Source: Pelobates cultripes
Lineage: Eukaryota; Chordata; Amphibia; Anura; Pelobatidae
Reading direction: 5' to 3'
NCBI GenBank assembly: GCA_933207985.1
Contig: OW240916.1
Coordinates: forward strand, 301,257,561-301,321,560
DNA length: 64,000 nucleotides
Shown here: positions 19,490 to 31,228 of the stretch, in pieces
Layout: each line of letters starts with the position of its first letter
Position numbering within the stretch: the first letter of the stretch is position 1
Program-made: the position numbers and the translations under genes
Notes under the pieces: model-generated
Seen by the model: only the letters and a program-made list of their open reading frames with translations
What the model was told of the DNA's origin: nothing
Database searches by the model: none

Positions 19490-22440
19490 CTTCATATCAG
19501 TGTCTGCCACAGATTTAGTGGATGCCTCTCTTAGAGGCAGTCCCATCAATATTTGAAAGCTCCATAAGAGAGCATTACTTGCTAGGGATCTATCCTCTTC
19601 ATCTTATGAGGATATGGTCCCAGTTCTATGTAAAAAGACTAAAGAAAGGCAGCTGGTCTCTTCTGCCAGTTCCTCATCTGAGGAAAATATTTCGGCTCCT
19701 CCTTCCCCTCATACTCGTTTAAATAAGCGCAAAATTAAAGGGACAGGATCCCAAAAGAGAAACAGTGTGTTTCCCTCGTTTGAGCCTCAGAAACACCCAC
19801 CAGAGAAAAATCTCGTTGGAGGTTAGATAGTCCTTCTCATTCCTCGTCTAAAGCGTTTGCTCATTCCTCCACCCAAAGCCATTCCAGTTCTAGACACGGC
19901 TCTCCAGAAAAAGACTGGGAATCTGAGGAAGTGGTCCATTCAGCAGCTTCCACTGAGTGAGGGAAACTTCAACGTTCAGATGGCTAGAGTGAGTCTCCTA
20001 AGAAAGACTCTCCCATAAAAATTATTTCACTCCAGATGGACTATGGAGCACGATTCTGAGGTTAGAGACCTGCCTTTAGATCCCCCTAGGTTAGGGAGGA
20101 TAACCTTCTCCTCAGGAACCACATTAGTATTCTGGACATTAAGGCTTTAATGGTTCCTGGGGAAGATCCTGCTCTGTTATCTATCACAAGGAGCAGTGTA
20201 TCTACAGATCCCACAGACAAGACTTTTCATTATATAGAATTTAATATTGCTGATGCTGTGGGCCTATTATTGCTGATGTTGGATTAAGCAGAAAAAGAAG
20301 GAAATGCTCATAAACCTTCTGCTTCATCTTTGCTGGCATCTTAGATGGCTTTATTAAAAGCATCAGGCAGGGCAGTGCTAATTATTGGCCAATCCTTTAA
20401 TTGCATCTCAAACATTTGCAGAACCTGCTGGCTCCATGCAACAGAAATGTCTCAACTTGCCAATAAATCACGAGTTCCCAAATTTGGAGAATTCTTACCT
20501 TTTCGGCCCCTTATTCATTCAGGAGGTTTAAGGCCATTATATGGCAAGGAGATCCTTTTCAGAGCTCAAAAAGCCCTTTCCGGACTACAAGAAGCACTTT
20601 CGGACAGAGGGTAGGAGCGTCCAGCGTCCAGAAAAGCATCTTACCAGGCCCAATACTGCCACTACAGTAGAAAATACAAGGTCTCAGGCAGTGGCAGAGG
20701 AGGTTATACCAGAGGTGGTCCAGCTTTCCAAGAGAAAACTTATGCATTTAAGTAAGTGTGCCTCCTCACACGCCACTAAATTGGAAGGATATTTCTTTAG
20801 ACAAATGGGTTGTAAAGATTTTTCAAAAGGGGTTTTCAACTTCCCCTTTTAAGGTTCACAGTTCAGAGGTTTGCACCCGGCAGAGAGGTGAACCCAGTGC
20901 TAGATGCGTCCCTTACCCTAGCTTTAAATCAAGGGAAGATAGAGTTGGCAGACATGTCTATCACTGGATGGGTCAGTCCGTTTTTCCCAATCCCCAAATC
21001 AGACTGTTCCTGGAGAGTGGTTCTAAATGTGAGGTCTCTGAAAGCTTTCATCACGAGAAAAAAAGTTCAGGATTGAGGGTTTATCAGATCTTCCAGGCTC
21101 AGTACAGAAAACAAAAATTCTGCATGCCGTCCCTATAGCCAAGAAACACAGGCGTTTCCTCAGTTTTCGGTGGCCAATTCAATGCACCATACACATTCTC
21201 TAGAATAATGAAATCAGTGATAGCCCATCTCAGACTAAAAGGTTACATGTCGATTCCAACTTAAAAACATTGCCCGTATACACCACTTTCTTATGCAAGA
21301 TGCTGCTAAGGAGCTTGTTCACGCTCTAGTAATCTCTTGCATGGATTAGTGTAATTCTCTCCTAATTGGTTTCCCCAGAAGCCATACTGCCCCCCTACAA
21401 TCTGTGGTGAATGCTGCTGCCAGGTTGATCTTTCTCTTCTGTCGCTCCTTTCACACCTCACACCTCTGTTGATCCTTACACCCGCTTCCTGTCCCCTTCA
21501 GGTGTCAATTTAAAATACTAACCCTTACCTATAAAGCTCTAACCAACTCTAGCCCCTCTTATATTTCTTCACTAATTCATAGGTATGCCCCCTCTTGGTC
21601 TCTTCGCTCTACTGGTGACCTTCTCCTGTTTGCTGCTCGCACCCTTACTGCAAACTCACACCAGCAAGACTTCTCACAGACAGCTCCTTTCCTTTGGAAC
21701 AGCCTGCCTCTGTCAGACACTCCCCTAGTCTTCAATCCTTTAAGAAGTCCCTCAAAACCCATCTTTTCAGGAATGCTTATGGCCTCCAAGCGTAACTTCT
21801 ATCTCTCAAACCTTCCTTTTGCTCTCTCCTATAGGGCCACACTCCACTCTCACCTCCAGTTCTGCTACTTTCCCACCACGTCTATTTGCTGTCTATCTCA
21901 ATACCCTTCCTTTTGTGTTTTTATACCCCTCCTTCTCTAGACTGTAACCTCATTTGAGCAGGGTCCTCAACCACCTGTTGTCCCTGTTACATTTTGTTAT
22001 TGTCTCATTTGGTAAATTCCACTTTTATTGTAAAGCGCTGCGGAATAAGCTGGTGCTTTATAAATACCAATAATAATGTGTCTGTACTATTTAGACTGCA
22101 CTCAGATGGGGAAGTCCTTGCTTCTCAGAGGGACTATCTTGCTTCCCTTTTACAAGACTTAGGATTTGTAGTGAATTTACAGAAATTAGTCCTAATTCTC
22201 ACTCAAAGCATTGTCTTTCTGGGTTTTGTACTGAACACCAGGACTATGTCACTAGGAATCCCTCAGGACAAATGGAACAAATTATTAGTACATCTGACCT
22301 CATCTATCAGGCACAAGAGTTGGTCCTTGAGAGATCTGGCTAACATTATTGGGATATTAATAGCTTTAACACCAGCCTACGATGATTCTCCTTTACTTTG
22401 CAGAAGAAGTCAGCTGTTTTTAGTGAATTGATTAAGACAG
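19490..22440 (+). pseudogene. DIRS-like retrotransposon, second copy, broken
   Basis: 19490-20350 encodes serine-rich, gag-like peptide (SSASSSSEENISAPPSP). 20888-21076 has GWVSPFFPIPKSDCSWRVVLNVRSL, the N-terminal RT motif. After an inserted L2 (21266-22075) the frame 22076-22431 has LLQDLGFVVNLQKLVL, IVFLGFVLNTRTMSLGIP and SLRDLANIIGILIALTP, the DIRS RT/RNase H block. The YxDD motif is missing around the L2 junction. No recombinase follows: the copy ends at the gypsy LTR at 22446. Peptides differ from the 8506-11980 copy, so it is another family or old lineage. Confidence 0.7.
21266..22075 (+). mobile_element. L2-type LINE 3' part
   Basis: The sequence includes a decayed L2 RT C-terminus (…NSCRWSCTLV-like codons in mixed frames) and ends TTGTAAAGCGCTGCGGAATAAGCTGG with a short TAATAAT tail, the L2 end also seen at 1465 and 52725. 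It sits between DIRS RT segments and interrupts them. Confidence 0.8.
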
Positions 22441-22445
22441 GGTGG

Positions 22446-22990
22446 TGTCATACTTACCCATTCCAGGGCTTCCCTATCCGGCGTTGGGTCAGATGCTGCA
22501 CACTCTGCATGCACGTCTATTTGTACGGAGTCACGCCGATCGGTTTGCACGAACTGAAACTCACAAATTCGGCTTCCAACCGCATTCGGGTGTTTAGACG
22601 CTCTACAGTGATGCAGGCAAATGGGATTGGATCCCTGGCTTTATAAGCCAGGAGTTGCACTGACGATCAACCGATCAGCTTTTTTGAGCCAGGGCCTTTC
22701 AGTAGCAAGTTGCCCTGTTATGGTTCTTGTTGACCCAAAAGTGCACTTTATGTTTATATTTGGACTTCTTGTTACTGACTTTGGCTTGTTTATCGTTTTT
22801 CAGCTTTCTGTGTTCCTGACCTTGGTTTGTCCTACCGTTTATGCTGAGCTCTCCTACGTTTGACCTTGGATTTCGTCCTGACTACTCTTTACGTTAAATC
22901 CAGCAATTCTAAGGTCTGGTAATACATTATACCTCTTATTTAACAGATTAGGGTCTGTGTGTTTTGGGTTCTCCTACTTTAGCCGTGACA
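22446..22990 (+). mobile_element. Ty3/gypsy LTR (5')
   Basis: Begins TGTCA and ends TGACA, a 5-bp inverted terminus, followed after 16 bp by a gag-like ATG. It contains the AAGGTCTGGTAATACATTA stretch, related to AAGGTCCGGTATACGTTA in the solo LTR at 52031-52522. Length 545 bp. Confidence 0.75.
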
Positions 22991-23006
22991 GTACAACAGG
23001 GCCATT

Positions 23007-25086
23007 ATGGAACCTACAGACCAGCAGAAGGCAGTACAAGCAGCAAGAATGGACGGGCTTGATCACCATATAGATCAATTTACCCAAGTCCTTCAGACTA
23101 TATTGCAATGTACTGCTCATCTGCAGCCTGAGACGCAATCTGCTACTGGGGTGTGGAGAAACTAAAGGTAGCTTTTTCCACAGCCTCTGTCTTTACTCAT
23201 CCTGATCTCTCTAAACCATTCATAATGGAGGTTAATGCCTCAGAAAACAGAATTGGGGCTATATTATCCCAAAGAACTGCTCAGGACCAACCTCTTCATC
23301 CATGTTGTTTCTTCTCATAAAAGCTTTCCGGTGCCGAGAGAAATTACGACATTGGTAATAGAGAATTGCCATGCCAGTGTCAATTTTAAAATATGATACT
23401 CCTGGGGTTGATGTTAATTTCTGGGGGTCCCTCTCTCTACATAATTTAGATGATTTTTTCTCAAATAATTCATTGTTGCCATTTGACAAATTTAAATTAA
23501 AACATGATTTAGAAGATTCAGATGACACTAAATATGAGATTGTAGTTACCAGATTAAGTGAGATATTTGAAGTCCCAATATTTGACTAAAATATACTAAT
23601 TTAGAGAAGTCCAAAATAGAAACAAATTATAGTAATAACCCAGGAAGGAAACGTACTATATCATTATGTTATTACGATATTAATGCTAGGTCCTAAACCA
23701 AACTGGATTACATAGTCGCATGGGAGAGGGATCTCCAGAGAGAAATGTCTCTTTATGACTAGTTGGCTATTTCTTTAAATTTGAAAGGTATCACCAAGTG
23801 TTCGGCTCATTTGGAGAACCACTATAAAGTTTTATATCAGTGGTATTTAACTCCATCCAAGCTCCAGAAAATATACCCCAATTCTACAAATCTCCGCTGG
23901 CGTGGCTGTGGGCAAACAGGCACATATTTCCATATGTTGTGGCATTGTCCAAGTTTACAATTATTTTGGAGAATACATTGGTGCATACAATAATCAGGGA
24001 TGTAACTCCTTCTGTTGTGACTTTGACTCCAGAACTATGTTTATTCAATTAATTTCCTGAAAACTTTACCAAAGTTGATAAGATAATGGTAGGCCAAGTC
24101 TTGAAAGCGACCACTATGGTAATATCACGTTATTGGAGGTCTGACGTAATTCCTGCTATTAAAGAGGTATTAACATTGGCCTTAGAGAATAAGTGCTATG
24201 AGACGCACCTCAAACACAACAGAAAAACTTATCACTGGAACATATGGGAGGAAAATGTCAAACGAAAATACTCTTTATGATGAAATGTTTTCCGGATTGT
24301 AGTTTATGTGCCTCTCCTTTTACTCCTTTACACCTTATTTGACACTATGTAGTGTTTTTCATAAAGCATAATTATCAATGTTATAATGGATGGATATTGT
24401 CCCCCTTGTTCCTTTTTGTTTGTTTGATTTATAGTTTTTCTTTCATTGTTTTATTGATTGACAATGATTATTATTGTTAAAAATGAAAACCTTTCAATAA
24501 AAAATATTTAACAAGAATTGTTGGCCATTGTATTCACACTTGTTAGAGGGCATCAAAGATCATGTTTTAGTCATAACAAATCATAAGAATCTTTCATACA
24601 TTTCAAAAGTTAAATAGTTGTCTGCATGTCAAGTTCGCTAGTCTCTTTTTCACTCTCGGTTTAATTACATAATTACAAAAAGGCTGATGCCTTATCTAGA
24701 CAATTTGAAACATTAGAAGACAGACCAGAAGGTGATCTACCTATGGTGCTTGCTGAATGTGTCGTAGCCGCTACATGTATGACCATTTCTTCTCCGTTGT
24801 TGGATAGAATCCGTGCATTTCAAGAACAAGCTCCTAAGGAAATGCCCCTAGACAACTTGTACATAGCTGAGAAAGAAAAAAAAGGAGATACTTGATTTGT
24901 GTCATTGCACTAAGATCTCAGATGTAAAAAAGACACAACAATACATAATCCTCTCTTTTTGGTAGCCATCATTGAAAACGGATGTAGTTGACTACATTAA
25001 GAAACAAATAGTCTACACAAAACCTGCTGTTTTATTGCTCCTTTTAACTATACCTTCCAAACCATGGACACATTTAGCCATGGACT
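23007..25086 (+). pseudogene. Internally deleted gypsy gag-pol remnant
   Basis: A gag-like start (ATG 23007, about 50 codons of MEPTDQQKAV type) is joined at about 23155, in another frame, to an RNase H segment with KPFIMEVNASENRIGAILSQR. A 1.1-kb L1 splits RNase H; after it come ELLAIVFTLV, KADALSRQFE (24680) and an integrase piece TIPSKPWTHLAMDFIV (25045-25086) that includes the first catalytic Asp. Most of gag, protease and RT are deleted. Here integrase follows RNase H, the usual gypsy order, unlike the Gmr1-type element at 26818-35652. Confidence 0.75.
23369..24513 (+). mobile_element. L1-type LINE, 3' fragment, 7-bp TSD
   Basis: Flanked by AGAATTG at 23362-23368 and 24514-24520. Frames carry the L1/Tx1 ORF2 C-terminal region: NSLLPFDKFKLKHDL (23371-23589), YQWYLTPSKLQKIYP and HMLWHCPSLQLFW (23763-23993), and a final basic segment ending at 24280. 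The 3' end is AATAAAAAATATTTAAC. Stops and frame changes make it inactive. The insertion splits the gypsy RNase H. Confidence 0.8.
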
Positions 25087-25510
25087 TCATAGTAGTTACA
25101 TAGATACTTAGTTACATAGCTGAAAAGAGACTTGCGTCCATCAAGTTCAGCCTTCCTGATATTTGTTTTTTTGCTGTTGAACCAAAAGAAGGCAAACAAA
25201 ACCCAGTTCCGACTTTGCAACAAGCTAGGAAAAAAATTCCTTCTTGACCCCAGAATGGCAGTCACATGGATCCTTGGATCAAGCAGTTATTACCCTACAT
25301 TGAAAGATTATATCCTTGAATATTCTGTTTTTGCAAGTATGCATCTAGTAGCTGTTTGAACATCTGTATGGACTCTGATAAAACCACTTCTTCAGGCAGA
25401 GAATTCCACATCCTTATTGTTCTTACAGTAAAAAAAACCTTTCCTTTGCCTTAGACGAAATCTTCTTTCTTCCAGTCTAAACGCATGACCTCATGTTGAA
25501 TTGCCACCCT
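25087..25510 (-). mobile_element. CR1-type LINE, 3' end, second family
   Basis: Reverse complement reads GATGTGGAATTCTCTGCCTG, then AGGCTGAACTTGATGGAC, then ATGTAACTAAGTATCTATGTAAC, a CR1-like 3' UTR with an octamer-type tail. It differs from the ATTCTATG family at 541 and 60961. It truncates the gypsy integrase fragment. Confidence 0.75.
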
Positions 25511-25649
25511 CCGAAGGCAATATTATTAATTTTTTAATTTTTTTATTCAAGATAGGATTTGAAAATCTTTGTCTTTATAATGTTTTGCTATTCACAGTTT
25601 TTCTTATGCTTTTTCCTTTTTGTATCTTATGTATAAATTTAATGTATTA

Positions 25650-26200
25650 GTATACATGAGAATACTGGACAAAGAACGGAAAATCAGATATAAGGTATCG
25701 GCAAACACCGATAGGTGCAATATGGGTAATGTAGTAGAGAAGAACTACCGGAGAGTGACGTGACGGAGTGAAAACTGACGTCACTTCCGGAAATACTCTA
25801 TCCACTTATTAGGAAGCCGAGCAATAGCTGTAGAGATGTCTCTCCCCATTGGTTTAACAAGAAAGAAGGAGGAACCCTTCGAGTATTCAAATTGGAACCG
25901 GGAAATTTTATGTCCATACCAATTGAGAAAGTCCTTACTGGCGAAACGTGTCTTGGACTCACAAGAAGGACTTATTTTTTTACTATTTTGTACTTTTATG
26001 TTTATTTTATATATTATACTTTTATTTGGAAAAAATCCTAGCTTTAAAGATTAAAGCCCTTTTTTCCTTTCATCCTTCACTTTCTACTCCGGTTCCAACA
26101 GGGAAGTGTCACCCTAGGAATTTGACACCAAGTGGAAATCTTTGGAACCAGTTATCTAACAGGCACCAAACAAGGTAAGCAGGCAATTTTAAATCAAGTA
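25650..26200 (+). repeat. Penelope-type terminal fragment (inferred)
   Basis: Contains a hammerhead-like motif at 25919-25956 with well-paired stem I. No RT or endonuclease coding is attached. Edges are approximate. Confidence 0.45.
25919..25956 (+). ncRNA. Hammerhead-like motif, U3/A8 core
   Basis: Stem I CCAA (25919-25922) with TTGG (25953-25956); core TTGAGAA (25923-25929) has U at position 3 and A at 8; a weak stem II GTCC/TGGC; GAAA (25943-25946); stem III AC/GT with a 2-nt loop; cleavage base C25952. The rest of the core is canonical. Confidence 0.6.
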
Positions 26201-26813
26201 TATACTTACCTGTTAAATATCAGCCACATCTACGTTGTTTCTTTCTTCTTTAATAGCATGTCTAATAGCAAGTCTCATTTTTTGTTCAATTAGTAGCTAT
26301 AACTGGTTAAACACTAAATTTAAATGGTCTAGGTTGCATGCATTTAGGAGTCCAATTCTTCCGATTAATCCCTCCTTTCGACTCTCTTCTTTCATTTCAG
26401 GTTAAAAGGCCTTCAAGTGCAGAGCTTCAAGACGATTCCTGTTAATCTTGGACTCATCTCATCTCATCTCAGGCTTTATTCCAGTTTATTCATCACTTCC
26501 TGTTATTGTTTGTTCGCAGCCAGAAAGAGGAAGAGCTGATTGGGGGAGGGACTTTTATTACCTGTATTCCTTTTTTCTGATTGGTTTATCTTGTTACTAT
26601 GTGAAAGTTATGCTGCTGGGGAGCTTAAGAAAGTCTTCCTGTCATTAATAATATTAAGTTTATAGGTACACTAAACCTTGCATAATCTACAATTGTCCTC
26701 CACCATCAGTTTCATTATCTATATTATTATGTTGGTTTTTATTCCCACATGACTTATAGGGCTTATTTATAGGGTTTATTTAAGTAACAGAGTGTTGCTG
26801 AAAATGGGGATAC
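26201..26813. other. Nothing recognised
   Basis: AT-rich DNA between a Penelope-type fragment and the gypsy LTR. No coding or terminal repeat recognised. Confidence 0.4.
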
Positions 26814-26817
26814 ATAT

Positions 26818-27444
26818 TGTGATCCTTGTTTGCAGGTAGCACGGTCCTCTAGGGTAAACAATAGGCACAGTCCTTGTAATTGCATATACTCCAGGCACTT
26901 TATTTGTAAATCCACACAGGATACAGCAGTAAATGAAAACATAAATGTAACACAAAACCTTATAAACAAAAACCTAGCTCGTCTGAGCACTAACTGACAT
27001 TAGGTTCCCTATCTCTCAGGTTTAAACTAAACAAAACAATATTGGTTTCACCAACCTAGAGTCTTTGTCCATTCTCAGCACTACAGTATTTAGCCAGCCT
27101 GCTGCTTCCAGCCTTTCAGAGAGAAACAAAACATTCTCTCCCTACCTGCCTAGCAGGGAGGGATTTATTCCCACTGCTGCAGCCGATTACCTGCAGCTGT
27201 GCATTAGGTTGGAGACAGTCCAAAACCCTGGGCTGGATCTTTGTCTTCCAAGAAAACCGCTAAACTGCGGAGTGGAGCACTGGCCCACCCTGCTCTCCAA
27301 ATGCTCCATCCCAGGTGCCCATAACTAAATATTCATTCTGGTTACATGCACAGAAACATACACTCCCCCTGGGGTTAAAAATCATATGCCTCTCTGAACA
27401 ATTCTGTCGAGATATAGACTCCCTCACAGACCACCCCATTCACA
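26818..27444 (-). repeat. Gmr1-type 3' LTR
   Basis: 627 bp, strongly similar to 35030-35652. On the minus strand it starts TGTGAATGGGG and ends GGATCACA. Compared with the 5' LTR it lacks about 8 bp just inside the start, which breaks the TGTGAT...ATCACA inverted terminus. Substitutions between the LTRs are few over 620 bp. Confidence 0.9.
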
Positions 27445-28158
27445 TATCCCCCTCCCCAGCTCAGACCCATCGGGGCGAGTGGCCTGGGACCATAAACAGT
27501 GAACTCGGGAGAGGCCATCCGCATTACCTTGGGCAGTTCCGGCCCTGTGAGTAATAGTAAACTGGTAAGGCTGAAGACTTAGGAACCATCTAGTCACCCT
27601 GGCATTCTTTTCTTTGTTTTGCCTCATCCATGTTTCCCCAGTAAGTAATATCTCAGGGATTCTAAAGCCCATTTTATCGCCAGTCATTCCTTTTCCACTA
27701 CGGAGTACCTCTGTTCATGGGGATTCATTTTCTGGCTCAGATACATGACAGGATGTTCCTCTCCTTCATGTACCTGGGACAGAACCGCGCCAAGGCCCAC
27801 ATCAGACGCATCGGTCTGTACCACAAATGGTTTAGTGAAATCCGGAGCCACCAAAACAGGGTCAGCACACAAGGCTCCCTTCAAGACTTGAAAGGCATGC
27901 TCTGCTTCCGGGGTCCACTTAACCATAATCGGGCCTTTTGCCTTAGTAAGTTCAGTCAATGGGTTGGCAATGGTAGCGTACCCAGGGATGAACCTATGAT
28001 AGTAGCCGGTTAAGCCTAAAAAAGCCCTGACTTGCTTTTTAGTTACAGGACGTGGCCAACTGGTGATGGCTGCTACTTTGCTCTCTTGTGGTTTAAGGAG
28101 CCCCCGCCCGATAGTGTACCCCAGATATTTTGCTTCTTCTAGCCCTAAAGAACACTTA
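27424..28158 (-). pseudogene. Gmr1-type RT C-terminus and RNase H
   Basis: From 28158 the frame continues RT after the Penelope insertion: LEEAKYLGYTIGRG, VRAFLGLTGYYHRFIPGY, then RNase H with KPFVVQTDASDVGLGAVLSQ. An in-frame TGA follows YSVVEKE (near 27690). A small deletion with frame change precedes VTRWFLSLQPYQFTITHRAG and NADGLSR at the RNase H end. The coding region ends at the polypurine tract next to the 3' LTR, and no integrase follows. RNase H degrades the RNA of the RNA/DNA hybrid in reverse transcription. Confidence 0.85.
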
Positions 28159-28272
28159 TACAAAAAACACTAATCACCAATTAGAGGAACAAACACACAA
28201 ACAGGTATACAAATACCTAATTAGTTCCAAACTGTAGAACAAATAGGACTCCTCCCAGTCCTCGTAATATAA

Positions 28273-28402
28273 TGGAAACAAAAAAGATCTACAGAACAGA
28301 AAAAATAAAAACTCATAGAGTAGTAAAGCCAAAATACATCAAATCCCTGCTAGTTTGATTACACTCACAGGCATAAATTGATAGTAGGCATATCTCAATA
28401 CT
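28273..28402. repeat. Inverted tail repeat, left arm
   Basis: Nearly identical in inverse to 31253-31378: both contain AGATCTACAGAACAG, AGTAGTAAAGCCAAAATAC and GATAGTAGGCATATCTCAAT. The right arm lies at the 5' edge of the truncated ORF. The pair gives the insert a partial terminal inverted repeat, as reported for Penelope copies. Confidence 0.9.
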
Positions 28403-28700
28403 GGAGCACTGGATAGAAGGGAATCCTCAGTACGAACTCATGGACATGTAGGAGAGAAAATAGACCGCAAATAAGTGTAGATTATAAGTAATATTAACCC
28501 TGCACTGTAATCAGTTACACTTACAAGTTAATAATGATATAAAGGCATATCATGAAGTATCCTCCACAGCCATCCTCCTTCAGTTGATGGTGAATAAACA
28601 AAATAGGGGGAATACTGTGACTAAAAAATATTTATTTAATAAATCAATAAACAAACTGTTATAAGTAAGCGGACTACAAAATTCTCTCTACAAACATCCA

Positions 28701-28744
28701 ACCCTACGCGTTTCGTCCTCTGTATACCGGACTTCCTCAGGGGT
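28701..28744 (-). ncRNA. Hammerhead ribozyme of Penelope element, canonical core
   Basis: Read on the minus strand: ACCC (28744-28741), CTGAGGA (28740-28734), stem II GTCC...GGAC (28732-28729 with 28718-28715), GAAA (28714-28711), palindromic ACGCGT (28711-28706), cleavage base A28705, then GGGT (28704-28701) pairing with ACCC. All invariant core residues are present. Stem III is 2 bp with a 2-nt loop; the ACGCGT palindrome could pair between two molecules, as proposed for short-stem-III hammerheads. It lies 652 nt downstream of the RT ORF. Confidence 0.85.
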
Positions 28745-29395
28745 ATCAGGATCTCCCGTGCAGCATCAACCTTTCTTTTCGGCGTGGTTAAATAACCCGA
28801 TCAAACTCCCGCCAAAAAACCGCCTCCAATCAGCGCTTCCTTGTTCCGGTTGTCATCACAGCGTTCCAAGCCTCATTTTCATATCACATTCTTATGCGCA
28901 TGTGAGTAATCGGCAATTTCAAAGAGGTTCACGATCGATCCAAAAGTTCATAAAAAGTCCTCCCTTCCTCCATAAATCATCACAAAAAGCTCATCAAACG
29001 TGATATATAACAAAGAGAGATATTTTGTTACACAATCAATTCATAAAAACAGTATAACAAAAAGCAACATTGTATTAAAATTACATTCAAAAGGAATTCA
29101 TATTACTATACATCAAAAAGAAGGAAAGAGAAATGAAGAAAGTCTTTGTGATATTAAAATCCACACCCTTATCCAAAGGCACCACAAAAAATTGATTATA
29201 TCATATAAATGAATCCCAAGAAACACTCTAAAACGATTTTAAATGTCATTTAAATAGAAACCTCATATTATTAAGATCACTAAATTAAATAATAACCCTA
29301 AAAAACTTTAAAACCCACATAAGAACCCTAAAAAATATATATAATAAAATATATATATAATAAAATAAAGTAAATACTAAAGAGCTACAGACAAG

Positions 29396-31228
29396 TCATT
29401 TCAAAAAACAAACTAAATCGAAATCAATATTTAAACCTCGGGGTTGCATAGTATTTAATTTATGTATCCAAAAGCCCTCTCTCTTCCTCAATTTAAGCAA
29501 CAGATCCCCTCCTCTTTCATCAAGACTTACTTGTTCTATAGCTATAAAATTAATATTGTTTTTAAATAAAGGGCATTTGTTACAGTGTTCTGGAACTGAA
29601 TGGGAAATAACCTTCTTCCGAATATTATTGTAATGTTCGAGACATCTTACTTTGGCCTTCCTTCCCGTCCTCCCCACATATTGCGCCCCACATCCACATG
29701 TAATGAGGTATACAACATGTGTGGAGGAACACGAGATTCGGCTTTGGATTTTAAACGTTTCTTTCGTTTGAGTACTTTGAAATTCTTTAAAAGATGTGAA
29801 AGAATAGCTACACGCCTTACATTTTCCACACGTATAAAATCCAGTGTGAGATTGAATTTCTTTTCTTTTTCCCCTGAACATACTTGGGGCCAAGATATTC
29901 TTTAAATTATTACTTTTTTTAAAAATCGTTTTAGGGTTGTTAGGAATTTTGGTTCCAAGGATATCATCTTCTAAAAGTAATGCCCAATGTTTCTTTACAA
30001 TCCTTTGTATATCGAAAGCCTTAGCATTAAATTGGGTATTAAAGGCATATTCATAGCTTTGGTCTCTCTTTTTATTTACACGGTTATCTCCTAATAAACT
30101 TCTTCTTTCTCTATGTCCTATTTTAGCAATCTCTGTATCTAAAAAATCCCGAGAGTAGCCCTTTTCTAAAAATCTATCCTTAAGAGTATTGCTCTGAGTA
30201 AAGAACATCTCTTTATCAGTACAATTTCTTCGGATCCGAGTAAATTGACTCTTGGGTACTCCAGTCAACCATTTCGGATGGTGACTACTATTTTTCTCTA
30301 TAAAACTATTAGAATCGGTTTCCTTGAAAAAAGTTTTTGTTTTTATTTGGTTATTTTCAATATAGAGAGTGAGATCCAAGAAGACAATTTTTTCTTTATT
30401 AAAATTAAGAGTAAATTTAAGTGCATGATCGTTGTTGTTGATAGACCTAATAAAATCCAATAAAAATGTCTCCGGGCCCTTCCAAATAATTAAAATATCA
30501 TCAATGTATCTATTCCAGAGCACCAAGTTCGCGCCAAAAGGATTATTGGTCCAAATATTGTGCCTTTCCCAAAAATCCATAAAGATGTTGGCATAACTCG
30601 GCGCGAACTTGGTGCCCATAGCCGTACCATTGATTTGTAAATAAAAATTATCATCAAAGATAAAAAAATTATGAGTAAGGACAAAATTAATAGATTTTAA
30701 TAAAAATTCACTAAAAATGGGTTCTACTTCCTCATCATTATCCAAATTAGATTTAACTGCTTGTATCCCTTTCATATGCTCAATAATAGTATAGAGGGAA
30801 GTCACATCAAGAGTTGCCCACACAAAACCTTCCTGCCATTCTATAGTTTCCAACTTTTGTATAAGGTGCTTTGTATCTTTCAGATACGACTTCGCCCCTT
30901 GTGCATATTTCTGTAAAAAGAAATCAATGAATTCTGAAAGTCTAGAGGTCAAAGAATCAATCCCACTAATTATTGGTCTTCCCGGTGGGTTTCTTTTACA
31001 TTTGTGGACTTTAGGTAAAAAGTAAAATGTGGAAATTCTTGGGGACTCTAAAAATAAAAATTTGAATACATTGTCATCTATCAGTTCTTCCCTTCTTACT
31101 TTGTTTAAAAGGTCTTCCAGTTCTTTTTTAAAGCGAACAGTGGGATTACTACATAATTTCAGATAGGTAGTCTGGTCATTTAATAGTCTATACGATTCTT
31201 TCCGATAATAGTCCATAGACATTACCAC
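29396..31228 (-). CDS. Penelope-like RT with GIY-YIG endonuclease, 5'-truncated
   Basis: 610 open codons. RT motifs: FYFLPKVHK (68-76), GRPIISG (83-89), ATLDVTSLYT (138-147, catalytic Asp 141), NGTAMGTKFAPSYAN (200-214) and RYIDD (240-244), all intact. A Cys pair motif CGKCKAC (467-473) precedes the GIY-YIG domain: VVYLI (505-509), YVGRT (517-521), with downstream EHYNNI. The Cys motif before GIY-YIG fits the Neptune-type PLE group. The Met is an internal codon: the frame opens 30 nt earlier in NADKGGG, where the N-terminal part is cut. PLE proteins nick the target and copy their RNA there. This frame lacks stops, but without its N-terminus it is unlikely to be functional. Confidence 0.9.
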   Translation of the reverse strand: MVMSMDYYRKESYRLLNDQTTYLKLCSNPTVRFKKELEDLLNKVRREELIDDNVFKFLFLESPRISTFYFLPKVHKCKRNPPGRPIISGIDSLTSRLSEFIDFFLQKYAQGAKSYLKDTKHLIQKLETIEWQEGFVWATLDVTSLYTIIEHMKGIQAVKSNLDNDEEVEPIFSEFLLKSINFVLTHNFFIFDDNFYLQINGTAMGTKFAPSYANIFMDFWERHNIWTNNPFGANLVLWNRYIDDILIIWKGPETFLLDFIRSINNNDHALKFTLNFNKEKIVFLDLTLYIENNQIKTKTFFKETDSNSFIEKNSSHHPKWLTGVPKSQFTRIRRNCTDKEMFFTQSNTLKDRFLEKGYSRDFLDTEIAKIGHRERRSLLGDNRVNKKRDQSYEYAFNTQFNAKAFDIQRIVKKHWALLLEDDILGTKIPNNPKTIFKKSNNLKNILAPSMFRGKRKEIQSHTGFYTCGKCKACSYSFTSFKEFQSTQTKETFKIQSRISCSSTHVVYLITCGCGAQYVGRTGRKAKVRCLEHYNNIRKKVISHSVPEHCNKCPLFKNNINFIAIEQVSLDERGGDLLLKLRKREGFWIHKLNTMQPRGLNIDFDLVCFLK

